Shown: piece by piece, positions 58,990-64,000 of the stretch
Position numbering within the stretch: the stretch's first letter is position 1
How the letters are laid out: every line of letters begins with the position of its first letter
NCBI GenBank assembly: GCA_049322755.1
Contig: JBMOQX010000072.1
Location: 1-64,000, forward strand
DNA: 64,000 nt
Direction of reading: 5' to 3'
From: DATIUV01 sp049322755
Lineage (GTDB): Bacteria; Pseudomonadota; Gammaproteobacteria; Burkholderiales; UBA6910
Notes under the pieces: model-generated
The model's database searches: none
The model's input: the letters and a program-made list of their open reading frames with translations, nothing else
Told to the model about the DNA's origin: nothing
Position numbers and translations under genes: made by a program

Positions 58990-60252
58990 ATGGCGACACA
59001 GACCCACAAGCAGATCTCGGTGCTCACCCTGAGCACCTTCGCCTTCACCACCTGCTTTGCGGTATGGGTGATGTTCTCGATCATCGGCATCCCCATCAAG
59101 CAGACGCTCAACCTCAACGAGACCCAGTTCGGCCTGCTGGCGGCCACCCCCATCCTCACCGGCTCGCTGATCCGCCTGCCGCTGGGCATGCTCACCGACA
59201 GGTTCGGCGGGCGCATCGTCTTCTTCCTGCTGATGCTCTCCACCGTGGCGCCCATCTGGCTCATCACCTACGCCACCGAGTTCTGGCACTTCCTGGTGCT
59301 GGGCCTGGCGGTGGGCGTGGCGGGCGGCTCGTTTTCGGTGGGCATCGCCTACGTCGCGCGCTGGTTCAGCAAGGCGCGGCAGGGGTTCGCGATGGGCATC
59401 TTCGGCGCCGGCAACGCCGGGGCTGCGGTGACCAAGTTCGTCGCGCCGACGCTGGTGGTGGCCTACGGCTGGCAGATGGTGCCGAGGGTCTACGCGGTGG
59501 CGATGCTGGTCACCGCCATCCTGTTCTGGATCTTCACCTACACCGACAAGAGCCATCACGTGCACGCGTCGGTGACCGTGAAGGACCAGCTCCAGGCGCT
59601 CAAGGATCCCAAGGTCTGGAAGCTGTGCCAGTACTACTCCATCGTCTTCGGCGGCTACGTCGCGCTCAGCCTGTGGATGACCAAGTACTACATCAACGAG
59701 TACGGCTTCGGCATCCAGACCGCGGCGTTGATGGCGGCGATCTTCGTGCTGCCCTCCGGCGTCATCCGCGCCGTCGGCGGTTGGCTGTCCGACCGCTACG
59801 GCGCGCACCCGGTGACGTGGTGGGTGCTGCTGGTGTCCTGGGTGTGCCTGTTCTTCATGTCCTATCCCCAGACCGAGATGGTGATCCAGACCATTCACGG
59901 CCCGCTGTCGCTGCACGTCGGGCTGAACCCCTGGGTGTTCACGGCGCTGCTGTTCGTCGTCGGCATCGGCTGGGGCTTCGGCAAGGCGTCGGTATTCAAG
60001 TACATCTCCGACGAGTACCCCCACAACATCGGCGTGATCTCCGGCATCGTCGGCCTGGCCGGCGGCATGGGCGGCTTCCTGCTGCCGATCATGTTCGGTG
60101 CGCTGGTGGACATCACCGGCGTGCGCTCGTCGGCCTTCATGCTGCTGTTCGGCGTCACGTTCATCTCGCTGATCTGGATGTACTGGACCGAGATCGTGCC
60201 CGAGCGCAGCCGGCGCCGGGTCAAGGAAGACGCCGCGCTGGCGCTCCAATAG
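58990..60252 (+). CDS. narK: nitrate transporter, NarK1 type
   Basis: The 420-residue major facilitator protein has twelve membrane segments. The two nitrate-signature loops read SKARQGFAMGIFGAGNAGAA and FGKASVFKYISDEYP... with GLAGGMGGF, matching the NarK1 (nitrate/proton) branch. The ATG at 58990 follows an AGAAGAG ribosome-like stretch. The upstream 268-base gap holds the promoter; I see no convincing FNR or NarL site there. It starts a series of three NarK-type genes ahead of narG. Confidence 0.9.
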   Translation: MATQTHKQISVLTLSTFAFTTCFAVWVMFSIIGIPIKQTLNLNETQFGLLAATPILTGSLIRLPLGMLTDRFGGRIVFFLLMLSTVAPIWLITYATEFWHFLVLGLAVGVAGGSFSVGIAYVARWFSKARQGFAMGIFGAGNAGAAVTKFVAPTLVVAYGWQMVPRVYAVAMLVTAILFWIFTYTDKSHHVHASVTVKDQLQALKDPKVWKLCQYYSIVFGGYVALSLWMTKYYINEYGFGIQTAALMAAIFVLPSGVIRAVGGWLSDRYGAHPVTWWVLLVSWVCLFFMSYPQTEMVIQTIHGPLSLHVGLNPWVFTALLFVVGIGWGFGKASVFKYISDEYPHNIGVISGIVGLAGGMGGFLLPIMFGALVDITGVRSSAFMLLFGVTFISLIWMYWTEIVPERSRRRVKEDAALALQ

Positions 60253-60293
60253 GGCCGCGCGCGACCCCCCGCAGCCACCCAAAGGAGAACGAA

Positions 60294-61940
60294 ATGACCA
60301 CCATGCAGCAGCCGGCCACCCAGACGTCCCGGGCCCGCGGGTCCGCCGACATCGTCGACTGGCGCCCGGAGGATGCCGCGTTCTGGGACGCGAACGGCCG
60401 GCGCGTCGCCAACCGCAACCTGTGGATCTCGATTCCCAACCTGCTGTGCGGCTTCGCCGTGTGGCTGATGTGGGGAATCATCACGGTGCAGATGAAGAAC
60501 GTCGGCTTCCCGTTCACCGACGCCGAGCTGTTCACGCTGGCCGCCATCTCCGGGCTGACCGGCGCGACGCTGCGCATCCCGGCGTCGTTCATGATCCGCA
60601 TCGCTGGCGGTCGCAACACCATCTTCCTCACCACGGCGCTGCTCATCATCCCGGCGTTCCTCACCGGCGTGCTGCTGCAGGACAAGGCGACGCCGCTGTG
60701 GCTGTTCCAGCTGGCGGCGTTCCTGTCCGGCGTCGGCGGCGGCAACTTCGCCGCTTCCATGAGCAACATCAGCGGCTTCTTCCCCAAGAGCCAGCAGGGC
60801 CTGGCGCTGGGGCTGAACGCCGGGCTGGGCAACTTCGGCGTCACCACCATGCAGATCCTGATCCCGACGGTGATGACGGTGGGCATTTTCGGCGCGCTGG
60901 CGGGCGAGCCCACCGCGCTGCTCAAGGACAGCGGCACGCTGATCGGGAAGATTCCCGCCGGCACCCAGACCTGGATCCAGAACGCGGGCTTCGTCTGGGT
61001 GGCGATCCTGGTGCCGCTGGTGATCGCCGCGTGGTTCGGCATGAACAACCTGCTCACCATCACGCCGGACCCCGGTCACCCGCTGGCAGCGTTCGGCAAG
61101 ATCGCCGGCCTTTACCTGATCGGCTTCCTCACCGCCGGCGCCGGGCTCTATCTGTATCTGCCGAAGCCCACAGGGCTGGGCCTGCTCAACATGTGGGTGG
61201 CGATGGTGTTGATCATGATCGCCACGCTGCTGCTGCTACGCGCGTTGCCGGGCAAAATCGGCGCCAACATGGCGCGCCAGTTCAAGATCTTCCGCGACAA
61301 GCACACGTGGTCGATGACGGTGCTCTACATCCTCACCTTCGGCTCGTTCATCGGCTATTCGATGGCGCTGCCGCTGTCCATCACCGTCATCTTCGGCTTC
61401 AGCCCGGCGGAAGTGGCGGGGGTCGTGCAGCGGGTGCCCAACCCCAACGCGCCGAGCGCGCTCACCTACGCGTGGATCGGCCCCTTCATCGGTGCGCTGA
61501 TTCGGCCCGTGGGGGGCTGGATTTCCGACAAGGTGGGCGGTTCCATCGTCACCCAGATCATCGCTGCGGTCATGGTGGTGGCCTCGGCCGCGGTCGGCTA
61601 TCTCATGATGCTGGCGTATAACTCGCCGACGCCGGAGCAGCACTTCACGCTGTTCATCGTGCTGTTCATCGTCATCTTCGCCGCCACCGGGATCGGCAAC
61701 GGCTCCACCTTCCGCACCATCGGCGTGATCTACGACCGCGAGCAGGCCGGGCCGGTGCTGGGCTGGACCTCGGCGGTGGCGGCGTACGGCGCCTTCGTGG
61801 CGCCGCTGGTGATCGGCGCCCAGATCAAGGCCGGCACGCCCCAGGTGGCGATGTATGGCTTCGCCGTCTTCTACGCCCTGTGCATGGTGCTGAACTGGTG
61901 GTTCTACCTGCGCCGGGGCGCGTACGTGAAGAATCCGTGA
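60294..61940 (+). CDS. narK: nitrate/nitrite transporter, NarK2 type
   Basis: The 548-residue transporter has a cytoplasmic N-terminus (DWRPEDAAFWDANGRRVANRN) and twelve membrane segments. Its nitrate signature SQQGLALGLNAGLGNFGV is very like E. coli NarK, the nitrate/nitrite antiporter branch, and FAATGIGNGSTFRTI is the second one. A AAAGGAG ribosome site precedes the ATG. It lies 41 bases after narK1. Length is greater than usual because of a long central loop. Confidence 0.92.
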   Translation: MTTMQQPATQTSRARGSADIVDWRPEDAAFWDANGRRVANRNLWISIPNLLCGFAVWLMWGIITVQMKNVGFPFTDAELFTLAAISGLTGATLRIPASFMIRIAGGRNTIFLTTALLIIPAFLTGVLLQDKATPLWLFQLAAFLSGVGGGNFAASMSNISGFFPKSQQGLALGLNAGLGNFGVTTMQILIPTVMTVGIFGALAGEPTALLKDSGTLIGKIPAGTQTWIQNAGFVWVAILVPLVIAAWFGMNNLLTITPDPGHPLAAFGKIAGLYLIGFLTAGAGLYLYLPKPTGLGLLNMWVAMVLIMIATLLLLRALPGKIGANMARQFKIFRDKHTWSMTVLYILTFGSFIGYSMALPLSITVIFGFSPAEVAGVVQRVPNPNAPSALTYAWIGPFIGALIRPVGGWISDKVGGSIVTQIIAAVMVVASAAVGYLMMLAYNSPTPEQHFTLFIVLFIVIFAATGIGNGSTFRTIGVIYDREQAGPVLGWTSAVAAYGAFVAPLVIGAQIKAGTPQVAMYGFAVFYALCMVLNWWFYLRRGAYVKNP

Positions 61941-61973
61941 TGACCGGGACCGGACGCCGGAGGACGCCACCGC

Positions 61974-63395
61974 ATGGGCACGATGCTGGTGCACTGGGAG
62001 CCCGAGGACCTCGGGTTCTGGGAGCGGGAGGGCGAGCGCATCGCCCGCCGCAACCTGGCGCTGTCGGTGCCGGCGCTGGTGCTGTCGTTCGCGGTGTGGA
62101 TGCTGTGGAGCGCGGTGGTGGTGCATCTGCCCCACGTCGGCTTCCGCTTCACCCCCAACCAGCTGTTCTGGCTGGCCGCGCTGCCGGGGCTGGCCGGGGG
62201 CACGCTGCGGCTGCTGTTCTCGTTCATGGTGCCGATCTTCGGCGGCCGCAACTGGACCGCGGTGTCCACCGCCCTGCTGCTGCTGCCGGCGGTGGGCCTC
62301 GCGCTGGCGGTGCAGGATCCGCACACCGGCTACCCGACCTTCGTGGTGCTGGCGGTGCTGTGCGGCATCGGCGGCGGCAACTTCGCCTCCAGCATGGCCA
62401 ACGTCAGCCTGTTCTATCCGACCCGGCGCAAGGGCGCCGCGCTGGGCCTCAATGCGGGCGTCGGCAACCTGGGCATCGGCCTGGCGCAGCTGGCGGTGCC
62501 GCTGGTGATCGCGGTACCGCTGTTCGGCGCGCTGGCGGGCGGGTCGCAGCGGTGGAGCGACGGCGGCACGGTGCGGGAGGTGTGGCTGCAGAACGCCGGG
62601 CTGGTGTGGGTGCCGCTGATTGCGCTCGCCGCCCTGTCCGCCTGGCGCTGGATGGACAATATCGCCGCGCTGCAGGCGGGCTTCGCCGAGCAGGCGGTGA
62701 TCTTCGCGCGCAAGCACAACTGGCTGCTGTCGTGGCTTTACCTGGGAACCTTCGGCTCGTTCATCGGCTATGCGGCGGGCTTTCCGCTGCTGGCGGAAGT
62801 GGCGTTCGGCGCCGACGGGGCAGCGTCCTACGCCTTCGTCGGCCCGCTGGTGGGGGCGGTGGCGCGGCCCCTGGGCGGCTGGCTCGCCGACCGCTCGGGC
62901 GGGGCGCGGCTGGCGCTCGCCTGCTTTGCCGCGATGGCGGCGGCGACACTGGGGCTGCTGCTGGTGCTGCCCGAGGGCGGGCAGGGCGGCAGCTACGGGG
63001 CGTTCCTGGCGCTGTTCGCGCTGCTGTTCGCGGCCAGCGGCCTGGGCAACGGCGCCGTGTTCCACATGATTCCGGCCGTGCTGCTGCGCGAGCGCCAGGC
63101 GGCGGCGGGTGTGGATCCGCAGGCGCAGAGGCGGGCATTGCGCGAGGGCGTGCTGGAGGGCGCGGCGTCGCTGGGATTCGCCTCCAGCATTGCGGCGTTC
63201 GGCGGTTTCGTCATCCCCAAGAGCTACGGCACCGCCCTGGCGATGACCGGGGACCCGGCCGCCGCGCTCTACCTGTTCCTCATCTTCTACGCGAGCTGCA
63301 TGGCGGTGACGTGGCGCTACTACGTCAGGCCGCGGGTGGGGGCACCGTGCCGAGCGGGGGCGGGCGCGAAACGGGCAGGGGCCGGCGACCGATGA
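61974..63395 (+). CDS. narK: third NarK-type nitrate/nitrite transporter
   Basis: The 473-residue protein resembles NarK2: the same type of N-terminus (WEPEDLGFWEREGERIARRN), a signature RRKGAALGLNAGVGNLGIG, and FAASGLGNGAVFHMI. It lacks the long central loop of its neighbour and has a shorter C-terminal tail. It is probably a tandem duplicate of narK2 that diverged. It follows narK2 by 33 bases and precedes narG by 57. Confidence 0.88.
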   Translation: MGTMLVHWEPEDLGFWEREGERIARRNLALSVPALVLSFAVWMLWSAVVVHLPHVGFRFTPNQLFWLAALPGLAGGTLRLLFSFMVPIFGGRNWTAVSTALLLLPAVGLALAVQDPHTGYPTFVVLAVLCGIGGGNFASSMANVSLFYPTRRKGAALGLNAGVGNLGIGLAQLAVPLVIAVPLFGALAGGSQRWSDGGTVREVWLQNAGLVWVPLIALAALSAWRWMDNIAALQAGFAEQAVIFARKHNWLLSWLYLGTFGSFIGYAAGFPLLAEVAFGADGAASYAFVGPLVGAVARPLGGWLADRSGGARLALACFAAMAAATLGLLLVLPEGGQGGSYGAFLALFALLFAASGLGNGAVFHMIPAVLLRERQAAAGVDPQAQRRALREGVLEGAASLGFASSIAAFGGFVIPKSYGTALAMTGDPAAALYLFLIFYASCMAVTWRYYVRPRVGAPCRAGAGAKRAGAGDR

Positions 63396-63452
63396 CCGGG
63401 GCGCCGGCCCGGGCAGATTACGATTCACGATTCACCATTGACGGGGTGTGAG

Positions 63453-64000
63453 ATGAGCCACTTTCTCGATCGACTGAAGTACTTCACCCAGGACCGGGAG
63501 ACGTTCTCCGAAGGGCACGGCGTCGTGACCCGGGAGGACCGTACCTGGGAGGACGGCTATCGCAAGCGCTGGCAGCACGACAAGATCGTGCGCTCCACCC
63601 ACGGCACGAACTGCACCGGCTCCTGCAGCTGGAAGGTCTACGTGAAGGGCGGCATCGTCACCTGGGAGACGCAGCAGACCGACTACCCCCGCACCCGCCC
63701 CGACATGCCGAACCACGAGCCGCGCGGCTGCTCGCGGGGCGCCTCCTACAGCTGGTACCTCTACAGCGCCAACCGCATCAAGTACCCGATGGTGCGCGGC
63801 CGGCTGCTGAAGCTGTGGCGCGAGGCGCGCCGCACGCTCAAGCCGGTGGAGGCCTGGGCGTCCATCGTCGAGGACGCGGCCAAGACCAGGTCCTACAAGT
63901 CGCGCCGCGGTTTGGGCGGCTTCGTGCGCTCCACCTGGGATGAAGTCAACGAGCTGGTGGCCGCGGCCAACGCCTACACGGTGAAGACCCACGGCCCCGA
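63453..64000 (+). CDS. narG: respiratory nitrate reductase alpha subunit, partial
   Basis: The first 182 residues of NarG are present; the gene runs off the window. The start MSHFLDRLKYFTQDRETFSE is typical, and the FS0 4Fe-4S ligands are visible: His in RSTHGTNCTGSC with the two following Cys, and the later Cys in EPRGCSRGASYSWYLYS. NarG carries the Mo-bis-MGD cofactor and reduces nitrate on the cytoplasmic side of the membrane. narHJI are expected downstream. Confidence 0.95.
   Translation, partial: MSHFLDRLKYFTQDRETFSEGHGVVTREDRTWEDGYRKRWQHDKIVRSTHGTNCTGSCSWKVYVKGGIVTWETQQTDYPRTRPDMPNHEPRGCSRGASYSWYLYSANRIKYPMVRGRLLKLWREARRTLKPVEAWASIVEDAAKTRSYKSRRGLGGFVRSTWDEVNELVAAANAYTVKTHGP

Overview
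The window is a GC-rich proteobacterial chromosome segment. The core order trxB-ftsK-lolA-rarA-serS, together with nadE, a P-II gene and mltB, points to a betaproteobacterium of the Rhodocyclales/Burkholderiales/Nitrosomonadales type. It lives as a facultative anaerobe: the right half holds a nitrate two-component system, three NarK-type transporters, the start of narG, a soluble NAD-linked [NiFe] hydrogenase with an FNR-type box, and a Fur-type iron(III) importer. The assignment to Betaproteobacteria is inference from gene content and order.

Layout. 1-18.2 kb is core: a zinc-peptidase/VWA protein, a type IV pilin-like gene, an overlapping hemG-sfsA-acyltransferase operon, nadE, P-II, smr, trxB, ftsK, lolA, rarA, serS and an mltF-like lytic transglycosylase. 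18.4-18.7 kb holds two tRNA-Ser(CGA) genes in tandem. The first is split in its T arm by about 103 bp made of four consecutive hairpins; the second is intact.

18.7-41.3 kb is an accessory island at the intact tRNA-Ser. Its first part (18711-27980) is a 9.3-kb element bounded by a 14-bp direct repeat of the tRNA 3' end. It carries a tyrosine integrase, an AlpA-like regulator, an initiator/DnaC replication module, and short genes resembling podovirus scaffold and internal (ejection) proteins, plus a J-domain protein. It has no terminase, portal, major capsid or tail gene, so it looks like a phage satellite or a pared-down prophage. The second part (27.9-34.3 kb) is a mobilizable element: a large serine recombinase overlapping a TumE/TumA-type toxin-antitoxin pair, a cargo S41 peptidase and a VirD2-like relaxase. 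The third part (34.7-41.1 kb) is a six-gene catabolic operon (two SDRs, a PQQ-type sugar dehydrogenase, two SnoaL-like proteins, a LysR regulator) with an AraC regulator and a truncated AraC copy.

41.3-64 kb returns to core and respiratory genes: mltB; fbpC/fbpB/fbpA with two Fur-like promoter regions and a DUF2325-like gene; hoxFUYHW behind an FNR-type box; a short secretin-domain protein overlapping a DUF2238 membrane protein; a thiopurine methyltransferase-like gene; narX-narL separated by a duplicated, palindrome-rich spacer; a carboxymuconolactone decarboxylase-like gene; and narK1-narK2-narK3-narG, with narG cut by the window end. Hydrogen oxidation through Hox would feed NADH to nitrate respiration, which fits the FNR-type box.
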